Assembly (NCBI GenBank): GCA_905221605.1
Contig: CAJNDS010002092.1
Location: forward strand, 624,059-688,058
Source of the DNA: Symbiodinium natans
Lineage: Eukaryota; Sar; Dinophyceae; Suessiales; Symbiodiniaceae
Direction: 5' to 3'
Length of the DNA stretch: 64,000 nucleotides
This document shows, one piece after another, positions 20,230-30,811 of this stretch (within the stretch, counting starts at the first letter, position 1; every line of letters begins with the position of its first letter). The notes under the pieces were generated by a model that was given only the letters and a program-made list of their open reading frames with translations, ran no database searches and had not been told where the DNA came from. Made by a program: the position numbers and the translations under genes.

Positions 20230-21215
20230 CGCAAAGTTGTCCCAGTAGCGGACAAACAGGCCCTTGGCTGAAACCTTCAAGAGTTCCACGAAACATTAAG
20301 AGCTTCCCTATGTTTATTCCTTTAAGGTTTAGACACAGACCCTATTCCCAAGTACTTGCAAACGATAATATGTTTTTGTAAACGAGAAGATGTTTAGGAA
20401 TAGTAATGCTTCGGGTGCCTGCGGGATGTACCCTTAGTGTTTAGCCTTATTTGTAAACCCTATGTGTTGAAGGTTTAGGCTTAAACCTATTCCAAAGCCT
20501 TACATTTCCCTCGCCACTACATTTCACTTAACCCTATTTGTGACGCTTTAGGCCTAGGCTGACACCCTGTTCCAAAACCTTTGGTCACTAAAGAAATTCC
20601 GCTTTGCTTAGGAATAGTCATGCTTGAAGGTTTACGCTGAAGCTCAGTCAAAACCTTCTGTTTTGCATCATCACTGAAGGCATTGCGCTAAAGCCCAGAC
20701 CCTATTCCTTAAAGATGTTGTTAAATCCCAGACCCTATTCCTGTACTTTCAACGTTTATTGTTTTGGAATACTCATGCTTCCTATTCCTGTAAAACCTAT
20801 AATTTATTGAAGATTTAGGCTGACACCTCGACCATAACCTGACGTTTTCCCTCGCCACTGAAGGCATTTCGCTAAGGCCCAGACCATTTTCCCTAACAAC
20901 ATTTTATGCCCAGACCCAGTTCCAAAACTTTCAACGAATATTGCTTAGGGATAATCATGCTTCCCATTCCTGGAAACCTTACACTGTATTGAAGATTTAG
21001 GCTGAAACCTTGTCCATAACCTGACGTTGTCCCTCGCAGCTGAAGGAGTTTCCCTAAAGCCCAGACCCATTTTTGAGGAATAGTCGTGCAGCGAATTTCT
21101 TGAAGGTTCAGGCCCAGTCCGAAACCTTATGGTTTTCCCTCGTCACTGAAGGCATTTCGCTAAAGCCAGACCCTATTCCCTAAAGAGATTCTATTAAAGC
21201 CCTTCCCCATACACT
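20230..21215. repeat. Decayed ~100-200 bp tandem repeat
   Basis: Recurring segments GCCCAGACCCTATTCC, CTGAAGGCATTTCGCTAAAG, GATTTAGGCTGAAACCT and CCTGACGTT, four to six copies at irregular spacing. No coding. A short TTTAGGG array lies just before it at 20176-20203. Confidence 0.7.
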
Positions 21216-21257
21216 CAACAGAAACTGAGGCTCAGGAAGCCGCATTCATTCTTGAGT

Positions 21258-21465
21258 TCCTCCCCCCCCCCCCCCCCCCCAACCCCCCCCCCCCCCAACC
21301 CCCCCCCCCAACCCCCCCCCCCAAACCCCCCCCCCAACCCCCCCCCCACCCCCCCCCCCAACCCCCCCCCCAACCCCCCCCCCCCCCCCAACCCCCCCCC
21401 CCCAACCCCACCCCCCCCAACCCACCCCCCCCCACCCCCCCCCCAACCCCCACCCCCCCCCCTGA
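21258..21465. repeat. C-rich tract (CCCCCCCAA)n
   Basis: About 200 bases of C runs of 7-18 interrupted by AA or A. The opposite strand is strongly G-quadruplex-prone. The proline- and glycine-rich frames in both directions are by-products. Confidence 0.95.
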
Positions 21466-21473
21466 AGCCTAAA

Positions 21474-21900
21474 CCCTGAACCAAAACCCTAAACCCGAAA
21501 CCCTAAACGCTAAACCCTTAACTCAAAACCCTAAGCCCTAAACTCTAAACTCTAAACTCTAAACTCTAAACTCTAAACTCTAAACTCTAAACTCTAAACT
21601 CTAAACTCTAAACTCTAAACTCTAAGCTCTAAGCTCTAAGCTCTAAACTCTAAACTCTAAACTCTAAACTCTAAACTCTAAACTCTAAACTCTAAACTCT
21701 AAACTCTAAACTCTAAACCCTCACCACAGGGGGGGAAACCGTAAACCCGAAACCCTAAGATCTAAACCCTAAACCCGAAACCCTAAACCCTAAACCCTCA
21801 ACCCTCAACCCTAAATCCTAAATCCTAAATCCTAAATCCTAAACCCTAAACTAAACCCTAACCCTAAACCCGAAACTCTAAAACCCTAAACCCTAAAACC
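21474..21900. repeat. CTCTAAA block array
   Basis: CCCTAAA flanks about 24 units of CTCTAAA (21538-21718), then CCCTCAA and CCTAAAT blocks to 21900. Poly-G and AT microsatellites follow (21920-22010). Confidence 0.95.
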
Positions 21901-21918
21901 AACCCACAACCACACCAC

Positions 21919-21950
<32 letters not shown>

Positions 21951-22288
21951 CCCGCAACCGGCTTCACTAGATAGATAGATATATATATATATATATATAA
22001 TATCTATATATGTTGCAACACTTAGGAGTGACAGGAGCGCCGCTTCTCTCCCCCTGCGGTCGCAATTAGGGGCCTCTAGTAACAGCTTTTCGCCATGGAT
22101 GAGCCCTGGCAAATGATGGGGGGGGGGGCAACCTCGTTGTGAAAAACACGTTTTTGCACATCACCACGTCGGATGGAGCCAGGAGAAGGGCTTCCTCCTA
22201 TCCACGAGACAACTGTGCGATCCCTGCGATGCCTAGTTTTGAGAGCTCCGGGACAGGGCCAGCCTTTTCATCTGAGATGTGCGGGCAG

Positions 22289-22486
22289 ACTTCGATGGTG
22301 CTGCGCAACATTCCCAAGAGTTTTTCTCGAAGCATGTTGTGCGATCTCCTGGAAACACATCGGTGCCTTGAGGAGGTGGATTTCTTGTACCTCCCCATTC
22401 GGCACAGGGATGGCCGTTGCTTGGGGTACGCCTTCATCAACTTCACCACGTCAGCAGCTGCCCTCTCGTTCCACTGGCGCTTCCAC
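22289..22486 (+). CDS. Mei2-type C-terminal RRM, first part
   Basis: In the frame 22139-22663, residues ~51-116 read TSMVLRNIPKSFSRSMLCDL, then VDFLYLPIRH and LGYAFINF. VLRNIP (RNP2-like) and LGYAFINF (RNP1-like), with DFLYLP between, are the hallmarks of the Mei2/Mei2-like C-terminal RNA recognition motif. Mei2-family proteins bind RNA, often in meiotic or developmental control. A likely acceptor lies upstream (AG|G at 22180-22181), so this is probably an exon. The frame is lost shortly after FHWRF. Confidence 0.75.
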
Positions 22487-22539
22487 CACATGCAGCTGCC
22501 TTGCTCGCTGAGGTCTTGCCCGGAGGGGACTTCGGTCCG

Positions 22540-22725
22540 AGCTGGCGCTGGCCAGCTGTGGCTCTGGTTGTGCATGCAAACACACAGATGCAAAGTTTGG
22601 AGCAACTCCTTGGAAAGTATACCGACAGCCCCATCTTGCATCCTTTTGTGCCGGATTGGTTGAAGCCGATCCTTCTGGAGAATGGAAGGCGGGTCCCTTT
22701 CCCATCGCCGACAAGGCTTGTGGAG
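22540..22725 (+). pseudogene. Mei2-type RRM, second part, shifted frame
   Basis: In the frame 22417-22794 the sequence VHANTQMQSLEQLLGKYTDS and PDWLKPILLENGRRVPFPSP matches the usual continuation of Mei2-like RRMs. It is in a different frame from the first part and the gap (~50 bases) is short for an intron, so a frame-shifting indel or tiny intron is implied. Confidence 0.6.
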
Positions 22726-22875
22726 GCCCCTGAGTGGGCGTGGTGGGTGCAACGACGCCAACCGGGTATCTTGGGGACAGGGCTTGGGGTTTAGGTCTTA
22801 GGACCCAAGAATCGGAACGTTTCTTGTGGTCCACATACCTTGCAGGGGTTGCAATCTGATCCCAACTTCTAGGTT

Positions 22876-22980
22876 CATTTGGGGGTTTCCGAAAATGAGG
22901 GGTAGCCTTGTTGGGGGTTCCTAGAATACAGACTATAGTATTCTGGGGTATTTTAGTGGTAGGGAAACGCACATGTGGTC
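22876..22980. mobile_element. MITE family A, decayed
   Basis: Left end TTTGGGGGTTTCCGAAAATG; the right end is poorly preserved. Confidence 0.55.
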
Positions 22981-23063
22981 CCCAAAGTACCTGGCTGTGC
23001 TATTCAATCCACTTGTCATCTAGCCTCCAGTGTGAACAACATCCCTACACCCTTGTACATCTT

Positions 23064-23430
23064 CCCTAAACCCTAAACCCTAAACCCTAAACCCTAAACC
23101 CTAAACCCTAAACCCTAAACCCTAAACCCTAAACCCTAAACCCTAAACCCTAAAACCTAAACCCTACACCTTAAACCCTAAACCCTAAACCCTAAACCCT
23201 AACCCTGACCCTGAACCCTGAACCCTGAACCCTGAACCCTGAACCCTGAACCCTGAAACCCTAACCCTGAACCCCCTAAACCCTAAACCCTAAACCCTAA
23301 ACCCTAAACCCTAAACCCTAAACCCTAAACCCTAAACCCTAAACCCTAAACCCTGAACCCTGAACCCTGAACCCTAAACCCTAAACCCTAAACCCTAAAC
23401 CCGAGAACCCTAAACCCGAGAACCCTAAAC
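23064..23430. repeat. Large CCCTAAA array with CCCTGAA blocks
   Basis: About 365 bp. Homogeneous CCCTAAA interrupted by two CCCTGAA blocks (23205-23262 and 23350-23375). Confidence 0.95.
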
Positions 23431-23762
23431 GTAAGTCTGCGAGATGTCAGCACCTGCTGGCTGGAGACATGGAGGCTTTTGGCTACAGTTCCCAATTTGG
23501 CCAGTCGTTCTGGCATTTTTTCAGACGGGGTGAAGGGCTGCTTCTATGGTTTCGGGGTACACGGTTTGGGTCTAACTTAGGGTTTAGGGCTGAGGGTTTA
23601 GGGTTTAGGTACCGTTTACCAGATTGCTTGTTAAGGAGACCTCGCTTTGTGCGCCAGTAGTGTGCAGAAAGAGTAGGGGGCTTGGGCCGGGCAAAGTCTG
23701 CGGCACACATGGAATGTCAAACCTCTGATGTGTTGCGGAATAGCTGAAACACTGAGCCGTAT

Positions 23763-23880
23763 TCCCTAAACCCTAAACCCTAAACCCTAATCCCGAATCC
23801 CTGATCCCTGATCCCTGATCCCTAATCCCTAATCCCTAGTCCCTAGCCTTAAACCCTAAACCCCAATTCCTAAACCCTAA
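23763..23880. repeat. CCCTAAA / CCCTAAT / CCCTGAT blocks
   Basis: C-strand units with successive homogeneous variant blocks. Confidence 0.9.
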
Positions 23881-24321
23881 GCGGCCTAAGGCCGTAGCAC
23901 TTCAGACTCAAGGCCCACCCCCTCGTTCCAGCCCGATTTGGAATGCGAGTGCGGCAGTTTGAGTCTTTGATTTTTTGTCCTTAAAGTTTAGGGTGCATGG
24001 CTTAGGGTTTTGGGTTTTTGGCTCCAAAAAACCAACCCAAGGACCCTCAAAAGTGTTGGAGCTCTCGGGGTGTAGGGCTCTCTGAGCCAAGCTCCGTGGG
24101 CTTGCGCGATAGGCCCAAGAACACTGAGGGTAGACTCATGGGCCCTTCAAAAGGTCCCGAACCTGCTTTCAAGGCTTCTGATGTGTGGCCCCTTAATTTG
24201 TAGAGGGTATACACGGGGTATATAAGGGGTACCTGTTTATGGGACCATGTAACTACTAACCTTTAGAGAAACATGTCACCGTGAACGATCAAGGACTCCC
24301 ATTGCCTTGCGCTAGGCAGCC

Positions 24322-24424
24322 ATTTTGGGGGTTTACGACATGAGGGGCTGCCTTATTGGGGTCCCTTATCCTACTATTAGGGGCCCTCGTGTAGGGGTCC
24401 CCCAATGTTCGTACACCCCCATTT
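24322..24424. mobile_element. MITE family A, copy
   Basis: TTTGGGGGTTTACGACATGA to CCCCCAATGTTCGTACACCC, with a CCTACTAT core. Confidence 0.8.
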
Positions 24425-24540
24425 GCATTTGCACCGCCCAGACGTCCTGGGCACGAGGACGGAAGCGGCCTGTGCTGCTGTTCTCACAGCATCCCGCTTG
24501 TCCGCGGGAGAACCCTCCCGCGAAACCTGATAAACCTACA

Positions 24541-24795
24541 GCCCTAAACCCTAAACCCTAAACCCTAAACCCTGAACTCTAAACCCTAACCCCTAAACCC
24601 AAAGCCCTAAGCCCTAAACCCTAAACCCTAAACCCTATCTAGTATGGGACCGAAATGAGCGGGGAGCAAGCTCGCGGCCCTTGGCTTCCCGATCGGGTCG
24701 CCGTGATCTTGTTGTTTGTATCAGTACTGTTGTAAACACTAAACCCTAAACCCTAAACCCTAAACCCTAAACCCAAAACCTTATACCCTAAACCA
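24541..24795. repeat. Two CCCTAAA arrays
   Basis: 24541-24640 and 24735-24795, separated by about 95 bases of unique sequence without a clear exon. Confidence 0.9.
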
Positions 24796-24819
24796 CTAGC
24801 ATTATTGCCAAGTCCCAGA

Positions 24820-24915
24820 GTAGGCCCTTATTCCTCCCCTTTTGTTAGGGTGAGGTCTCCTTATAAGCCCCATCAAGCCAAAAAGGGCACCCTTTTGGTT
24901 CCTAGGTTCCTCCTG
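24820..24915. mobile_element. MITE family B-like element
   Basis: TAAGCCCCATCAAGCCAAAA and GGGCACCCTTTTGGTTCCTA match the 14570 copy. Confidence 0.6.
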
Positions 24916-25185
24916 GGTTTAGGGTTTAGGGTTTCCTGCTTTTCATCTTCAGCTTTTATTGTCCTTGTCATGGTTAGTGTTGTCGGCAGTGCGCCGCAGC
25001 ATGTCTCTTGATTCTTTCATGTCCAGCGGGTAAGCAGCGCTATTGCAATGATATCTGCTCTTCAATTTCCATGATGGAGCGCAGGGTTTAGGGTGTAAAC
25101 CCTAAGCCCTAAACTCTAAGCCATAAACCCTAAACTCCGATACCTGCAAGGGGGCCAATCAAGCTAGCTCCAAGCGGAGTTCCTT

Positions 25186-25306
25186 TTCCCGGTCCAATAC
25201 CCTAAGGATCCATGTATCCTTATAGTATATGCTTGGGCCCTAAAGCTACTATAAAGGAACCCCTTCAAGGCCCAAGTATGCATGGATCCTTTGGGATACC
25301 TGCGCC
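25186..25306. mobile_element. Inverted-repeat element
   Basis: Left arm GGTCCAATACCCTAAGGATC and CATGTATCC, right arm GGCCCAAGTATGCATGGATC and CTTTGGGATACC, enclosing a TATAGTATATGC core: a MITE-sized hairpin. Confidence 0.75.
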
Positions 25307-25339
25307 CGTTCCAGCTTTGCAGGGCAGAGACGAAGTTTT

Positions 25340-25438
25340 GGTAGCCCAGTGGTACCCTTTGCCCTTTTTTTGGTTCAAGGTTCCCTTGTAAAGTAACCAA
25401 CCCAAAGAAGGATGCCCTCAGAATAACTGGGCTACCAC
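25340..25438. mobile_element. MITE family B, copy
   Basis: TIRs GGTAGCCCAGTGGTACCC and CTGGGCTACCA around TTCAAGGTTCCCTTGTAAAG and AACCAACCCAAAGAAGG. Confidence 0.85.
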
Positions 25439-25695
25439 GAAGTGTTTAAGCCTCGAGTGATTTTGCGTGCGTGCTGCAGTGATGCGGATGCTTCTCCGAA
25501 GCATAGAGTTTTTTGCTTTGCATCGCGTTGTGAGAATTTGGGGGGGGGGGGGGCTCGCATGCATGTCCGGGTCGTGAGAGCAATAATCCAGTTCCCGTGC
25601 CTCGACATGAACTCTTAGGGATACTTGGTTTTTTTTGTAAATGTTTGGCTGCTTTTTGGCTACTGTATTTCCGACGAAGCAGCTACTTTGCTAGG

Positions 25696-25861
25696 GCTCT
25701 AAACCCTAAACCCTAAAAACCCTAAACCCTAAAACCCTAAACCCTAAAAACCCTAAACCCTAAACCCTAAACCCTAAACCCTAAACCCTAAACCCTAAAC
25801 CCTAAACCCTAAACCCTAAACCCTAAACCCTAAACCCTAAACCCTAAACCCTAAACCCTAA
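25696..25861. repeat. CCCTAAA array
   Basis: Starts with CCCTAAAAA and CCCTAAAA units, then about 17 regular units. Confidence 0.95.
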
Positions 25862-25924
25862 ATGCGTCTTCGCAGTTCGGTCGATCACCTTGGCCCTGTA
25901 GTCTCGTGATGCCCACGACCCGCA

Positions 25925-26102
25925 CTTGGAGGTTCATGGTACTTATTAACTAGGGTTTAGGGTTTAGGGTTTAGGGTTCAGGGTTTAGGGTTTATAGCTG
26001 TGCCGATAACTGTATTTATATCCATATTAGGGCACTTAAGGGGCTTATAAGTGGGTTATAAGTACAGTTATACTTGGTTAATAAGTGCCCTGAACCTCCA
26101 AG
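25925..26102. mobile_element. MITE family C with internal TTTAGGG insert
   Basis: Both family-C termini are present (CTTGGAGGTTCATGGTACTT...ATTAAC and GGTTAATAAGTGCCCTGAAC...CTCCAAG). A run of about six TTTAGGG units (25951-25997) interrupts the element directly after ATTAAC. Confidence 0.85.
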
Positions 26103-26194
26103 CACATGAGATGACCTAATTTGTGTGGTATGTTCTGTTCCTTTGCTGTTCCCAAAGCTGATTGCGAGGTCTCTAGGCCCGACACTGCCTAAAC

Positions 26195-26235
26195 CTTAGA
26201 GAGAGAGAGAGAGAGAGAGCGAGCGAGAGAGCGCA
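26195..26235. repeat. GA microsatellite
   Basis: About 18 GA units with GC interruptions. Confidence 0.9.
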
Positions 26236-26486
26236 TCCATACTTGGAAGACTCGATGAACCTTTCTTGTTAGGAATATTGTTAGGGACTCTCATGATAAC
26301 TGCTAGTTTTCAGATGATTAGGATAAGTATTGCTCTTTGAGCTCAAGCGTTCTGGGTTGGGTTTCCGGGCTCAGACATAGACTCGGCGTTGTAGGCCTCC
26401 CTCCTGGCAGGTATGGGGGTCGGACATATGGCTGGGATTGAGAAGAATAGCTCAGGTATCGTAAGAAATCATAATGCGCAATTTTA

Positions 26487-26597
26487 CCCTAAACCCTAAA
26501 CCCTAAACCCTAAACCCTAAACCCTAAACCCTAAACCCTAAACCCTAAACCCTAAACCCTAAACCCGAAACCCTAAACCCTAAACCCTAAACTCTAA
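26487..26597. repeat. CCCTAAA array
   Basis: Homogeneous C-strand array. The ~75 bases before the next G array contain AG|GTT opening VSDDRELMQQ (26653-26682), a weak exon candidate. Confidence 0.95.
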
Positions 26598-26677
26598 ACC
26601 GCGCGAGCAACCTCGCAGTCCATAGCCCTGATCCAGCCAAAGGTTTCCGATGACCGAGAGCTCATGCAACAGGACGG

Positions 26678-26735
26678 GTTTAGGGTTTAGGGTTTAGGGT
26701 TTAGGGTTTAGGGTTTAGGGTTTAGGGTTTGGGGT
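26678..26735. repeat. TTTAGGG array
   Basis: About seven G-strand units. Confidence 0.9.
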
Positions 26736-26771
26736 TCCCCGCTGGGCTTGTTCAGAACGAACCACGATAAT

Positions 26772-26886
26772 GAAAGGGAGGGCGGTGTGAAGGGGGCCAT
26801 ATTCCCTTATGAGAGCTTAGAAAGTCGTTTTTTTGAATTGTTAAGCCATTATTTGGGAATATGGGGCCCTGACACGCCCCTTCCTT
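26772..26886. mobile_element. Inverted-repeat element
   Basis: GGGGGCCATATTCCCTTATG on the left and TTTGGGAATATGGGGCCCTG on the right. Confidence 0.7.
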
Positions 26887-26965
26887 CCACCCCCTTGGTT
26901 CCTCAATCCTAAACCCTAAACCCCAAACCCTTGTTCCTTATCTTGGTTCCTTATGACTTGTGGAA

Positions 26966-27302
26966 GCCGGTTTAAGGGTTTAAGGGTTTAAGGGTTTAAG
27001 TGTTTAAGGGTTTAAGGGTTGAAGGGTTGAAGGGTTGAAGGGTTGAAGGGACTAAGGGTTGTAGGGGTTTAGGGTTTAAGGTGTTAAGTCTTTCAGAGTT
27101 GAAGGGGTAAAGGGTTTAAGGGTTTTAGGCTTTTAGGGTTTTAGGGTTTGAGGGTTTCAGGGTTTTAGGGTTTTAGGGTTTTAGGGTTTTAGGGTTTTAG
27201 GGTTTTAGGGTTTAAGGTTTTTAAGGTTTTAGGGTTTTAGGGTTTTCGGGTTTCAGGGTTGAGTCGAAGGGTTTAAGGGTTTAAGACTTTACGGTTACAA
27301 GG
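26966..27302. repeat. TTTAAGGG and TTTTAGGG arrays
   Basis: Eight-base TTTAAGGG units (26968-27060) give way to TTTTAGGG units (27118-27255), the register known from Chlamydomonas telomeres. Adjacent but distinct 8-mers. Confidence 0.95.
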
Positions 27303-27414
27303 TTTCAAGGGACCCTGAACCCTAACGCTGCACTACCAGCTTAACTCCCTCCGCGGTGTCTGGAGGATTGCAGCAACAAGAGTGCGACCTTAATCGCAAT
27401 AACTTGGTCTTTCA

Positions 27415-27515
27415 GGGAAAAGAGCCCTGTGGACCCCCCCTCTTCTTTTAAGCCCCCGTAGTAACTCAAACCAAAAAGGGTACCCTTGCTACTCTTGCGT
27501 CTAGTTCCTCTCTTT
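27415..27515. mobile_element. MITE family B-like element
   Basis: CTTTTAAGCCCCCGTAGTAA and AACCAAAAAGGGTACCCTTG are shared with the 14570 and 24820 copies. Confidence 0.5.
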
Positions 27516-28274
27516 CTGGCGACCTCAGTCCCTTTCAGAACAACCCAAAGGGGTCGGCCTAGTCCGAGATTGCTGGGGATCCCAGTTATTCTTCTTACTT
27601 AGCCAATATTTGAACTTTAAACTGTTGAGGTCTCCACATTTTGTATGAGTATGGAAGAAGTATGTATTGCAGGACATGCTCGCATTTTAGGTTTTCCAGA
27701 CATGTTCACATGCCCTCGATGATGAGATCTCAGTCGCTGCGCATGGGCTTGACAATGGAAGCGTGTGCCATTTTTGAAGATCTACTTCTCTTTCTAAGGA
27801 CATACAAACCCCAAGCCCCTAAACCCAAAACCCGAAACCCTAAACCCTAAACCCCTCAAAAGCTGCACGCATAAGCCCCAAACGCAATGACTATTTCTGG
27901 AGGCGTGCGCGGTGTTGACGAAGAGCCGCTTGTTCTCGCCTTGCTTGCCCTTTCCGTTCCACGTGCAAGGCACAGCCTCTCATGTTTTGGGGTTGAGGGT
28001 TAGGGTTTAGGGTTTAATTCGGGTTTAGGGTTTAGGGTTTAGGGCCTAGGGTTTTGGGCGAGTCTTCGTGTTCACCTACCCAAAACTCACATTCTAATTT
28101 ACTGTCCAAGGCGTCATGGAGGAGTCTCAGAGAGGCCTTGGGCCACAAACATGGGTTGATCGAAAGGGCCCTACACCCTGCTTATGCCGCAGCCATTTGG
28201 TAGCAGCCGATTAGTCTTCCACTCGAGATGGTCCCAGGAGCCCATCCAGTTCAGGCACCGCTTTCCCACTGCCG
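27516..28274. other. Non-coding stretch
   Basis: Unique sequence with short telomere-like runs at 27826-27856 and 27985-28050. The 69-codon frame 27641-27850 has no domain. Confidence 0.4.
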
Positions 28275-28406
28275 ATAGGGTTTGGGGTTTGGGGTTTGGG
28301 GTTTAGGTTTAGGTTTAGGGTTTAGGGTTTAGGGTTTAGGGTTTAGGGTTTAGGGTTTAGGGTTTAGGGTTTAGGGTTTAGGGTTTAGGGTTTAGGGTTT
28401 AGGTTT
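28275..28406. repeat. TTTAGGG array
   Basis: About 18 G-strand units with a GGGGTTT block at the left edge. Confidence 0.95.
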
Positions 28407-28679
28407 CTGATGGTTAAGTATTCATGCCCTACACCCCTGGCATTTGTTGCATATGCTTTTGGTAGAAGGGTCAAAAGGAGTAAAGGGAGTTGAAGATCAT
28501 TTGGTAGTACAATGGATCCAGCCTTTTTTGGAGCGCTAAGCTAACAAGAGGTTAACCCTGATGACGTGCCCAGCCACTGCTGATTGATTTGCTGATTTGT
28601 GTGCTCAGGCGGACTCTGAAGCAATCGCATGCTCGACCGCTCAATCACAGAACAATAGCTACAGCACTAACCCGAAAAG

Positions 28680-28718
28680 TAGGATTGATTCCCTTCGAAT
28701 AAGAACCCCAATAATGTA

Positions 28719-28750
<32 letters not shown>

Positions 28751-28772
28751 TTCGGAAACCCCCCCCCCCATG
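28680..28772. mobile_element. MITE family A with poly-C expansion
   Basis: AAGAACCCCAATAATGTACC, a 30-base C run, then CAATTTCGGAAACCCCCCCC: the CCCCC of the element has expanded. Confidence 0.65.
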
Positions 28773-29160
28773 TCACCTGTATGTGTGTGTACACTGATCC
28801 ATGCACGCACTGTACTAGTGTTTATGCCCACGACAGAGCATGTGGTCACTCGCTGGAAGTCATGGGCTGCCCAGAACTTGCTTGGGCAGCCTTCTTTCTG
28901 CTTGCAGTGATCATCTGGCTGGTACTCGACACCCGGCTAATATAGGGGGTGGGAAGAATCACTCATCATATTCCTTTATGGTCCCTTTAGAACTGTACGA
29001 TAATAACCCCCCCCCCCCCACACAAAAAAAAAAAAAAAAACTGTTCTAATTACTGAGTCTCCTACATCAATCACTGGCCGGCCTTTCCTTCTTTTACTCC
29101 AGGTGGAACTTTTTCCACGAAGTTTCAAAGGCCAAAGAATATGATCTTCTGGTTTCGGGT
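28773..29160. other. Non-coding stretch
   Basis: Unique sequence with a poly-C/poly-A junction at 29009-29040. No gene recognised. Confidence 0.4.
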
Positions 29161-29252
29161 TGTTTAGGGTTTAGGGTTTAGGGTTTGGGGTTTAGGGTTT
29201 AGGGTTTAGGGTTTGGGGTTTAGGGTTTAGGGTTTAGGGTTTAGGGTTTAGA
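29161..29252. repeat. TTTAGGG array
   Basis: G-strand array with scattered GGGGTTT units. Confidence 0.95.
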
Positions 29253-29314
29253 GATCGCAAGTGTGTCTCTTTGTAGCACGTTGTTACGACCAAACCCGGG
29301 GGTCACAAACCCTA

Positions 29315-29737
29315 AACCTCACAGCCCCTAAACCTAAACCCTAAACCCTAAACCCTAAACCCTAAACCCTAAACCCTAAACCCTAAACCCTAAACCCTAA
29401 ACCCTAAACCCTAAACCCTAAACCATAAACACTACACCCTAAACCCTAAACCCTAAACCCTAAACCCTAAACCCTAAACCCTAAACCCTAAACCCTAAAC
29501 CCTAAACCCTAAACCCTAAACCCTAAACCCTAAACCCTAAAACCTAAACACTAAACCCTAAACCCTAAACCCTAAACCCTAAACCCTAAACCCTAAACCC
29601 TAAACCCTAAACCCTAAACCCTAAACCCTAAACCCTAAACCCTAAACCCTAAACCCTAAACCCTAAACCCTAAACCCTAAACCCTAAACGAACCCTAAAC
29701 CCTAAACCCTAAACCCTAAACCCTAAACCCTAAACCC
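29315..29737. repeat. Longest CCCTAAA array (~420 bp)
   Basis: Near-perfect C-strand repeats with a few single-unit defects, indicating recent expansion or homogenisation. Ends 20 bases before the exon at 29757. Confidence 0.98.
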
Positions 29738-29756
29738 AAGCCGGGGACTTTCTGAG

Positions 29757-29833
29757 GTCGTCGCTTTCGTCACAGAGCTTGGCGAGCCCGCGGCCTATGG
29801 TCCGGTGCAGGAGCCCACTGGAAGCCAAAGCAG
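29757..29833 (+). CDS. Candidate exon, product unknown
   Basis: AG|GTC acceptor, phase 0, reading VVAFVTELGEPAAYGPVQEP then TGSQS, ending AG|GT (phase 2). C array before and G array (29866) after. Protein-like composition, no family recognised. Confidence 0.5.
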
Positions 29834-29865
29834 GTCGTGGGCTGCGCCTGAAATCTCCAGAGCAA

Positions 29866-29912
29866 CTTAGGGTTTCAGGGTTTCAGGGTTCAGGGTTTAG
29901 GGTTTAGGGCTA
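29866..29912. repeat. TTCAGGG/TTTAGGG array
   Basis: Short G-strand array after the exon. Confidence 0.9.
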
Positions 29913-29983
29913 CCCCCTAGGTTCCTTAATTGGGCTTATTTTCCCTAATGGCCTTTCTTCTGGGGGGGTTACCTAGGGGGTGG
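29910..29983. mobile_element. Small inverted-repeat element
   Basis: TACCCCCTAGGTTCC mirrored by GGTTACCTAGGGGGT. Confidence 0.6.
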
Positions 29984-30037
29984 TAGAAAAAAGACGGGAA
30001 CCCATGAGGAGCTCTGCCTCAGCCCATACCATCCTTC

Positions 30038-30264
30038 CATGTCCTACCAAGAGTACGGCCACCTGCAAGCCTCCGCCCATTGCGCCCCCTTGGTAGCCCA
30101 GTGGTACCCTTTTCCCTTTTTTGGGGCTTCAAGGTTCCCTTATAAAGTAACCAACCCAAAACAGGGCTGCCCTTATTGTAATATGGTTACTGGGCTACTA
30201 AGGCCCTCAAGCGCCTCTGGCATCGCTGGGAGCTCTGACGCCGAAGCCTCGGTAGAACGGAGAT
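30038..30264 (+). CDS. Two coding stretches split by MITE B
   Basis: Left stretch (to 30092) reads STATCKPPPIAPP plus TG. The MITE occupies 30093-30202 and starts GT and ends AG. The right stretch reads PSSASGIAGSSDAEASVERR. Removing the MITE as a phase-2 intron leaves an open frame. Pro/Ser/Ala-rich, so low-complexity. The right part also fits the phase-2 exit of the 29757 exon. Confidence 0.4.
30091..30202. mobile_element. MITE family B acting as an intron
   Basis: TIRs TTGGTAGCCCAGTGGTACCC and GTTACTGGGCTACTAAG. The terminal GT and AG coincide with the ends of the inferred intron. Confidence 0.8.
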
Positions 30265-30302
30265 GCCCTGCAGAGGAGAAAGAAGATGTCCTTTTGCCGC
30301 TG

Positions 30303-30625
30303 GAACCCTAAACCCTACACCCAAAACCCTAAACCTAAACCCTAAACCCCAAACCCTAAGCCCTAAGCCCTAAGCCCTAAGCCCAAAGCCCAAAGCCCAA
30401 AGCCCTAAGCCCTAAGCCCTAAGCCCTAAGCCCTAAGCCCTAAGCCCTAAGCCCTAAGCCCTAAGCCCTAAGCCCCTAAACCCTAAACCCACCCCTAAAA
30501 ACCCTAAACCCTAAACCCTAAGCCCCTGAACCCTAAACCCTCAACCCTAAGCCCCTAAACAACCCTACCCCCCAACCCCTAAACCCCTAGACCCAGGGGT
30601 TCCCCAAAACCCCTAAACCCTTAAC
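30303..30625. repeat. CCCTAAA and CCCTAAG block array
   Basis: A homogeneous CCCTAAG block (30357-30472, with CCCAAAG units) is flanked by CCCTAAA and CCCCTAAA units. Confidence 0.95.
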
Positions 30626-30689
30626 AGGCGACTTTAGGCATGTCCTTTCCGCCATTGTATGAGCTCTTTGCTACATTGTGATCTAGTTT

Positions 30690-30811
30690 GCATATGGGCG
30701 GTTGTCAAAATTATGATCCGGTACCCTAAATATTCGGTGCCGCATATTAGGTGCCGCATTATACTAGGGATCCAAAAAGGGACCATCATTTGAGCAACCG
30801 CCCATATGGTG
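30690..30811. mobile_element. MITE family G, copy 2
   Basis: CATATGGGCGGTTGTCAAAA and GGGACCATCATTTGAGCAAC with CGCCCATATGG form long inverted ends. Confidence 0.85.

Noticed and set aside
21215-21484. Polyproline and polyglycine proteins
   Set aside because: Translation of a C-run tract only.
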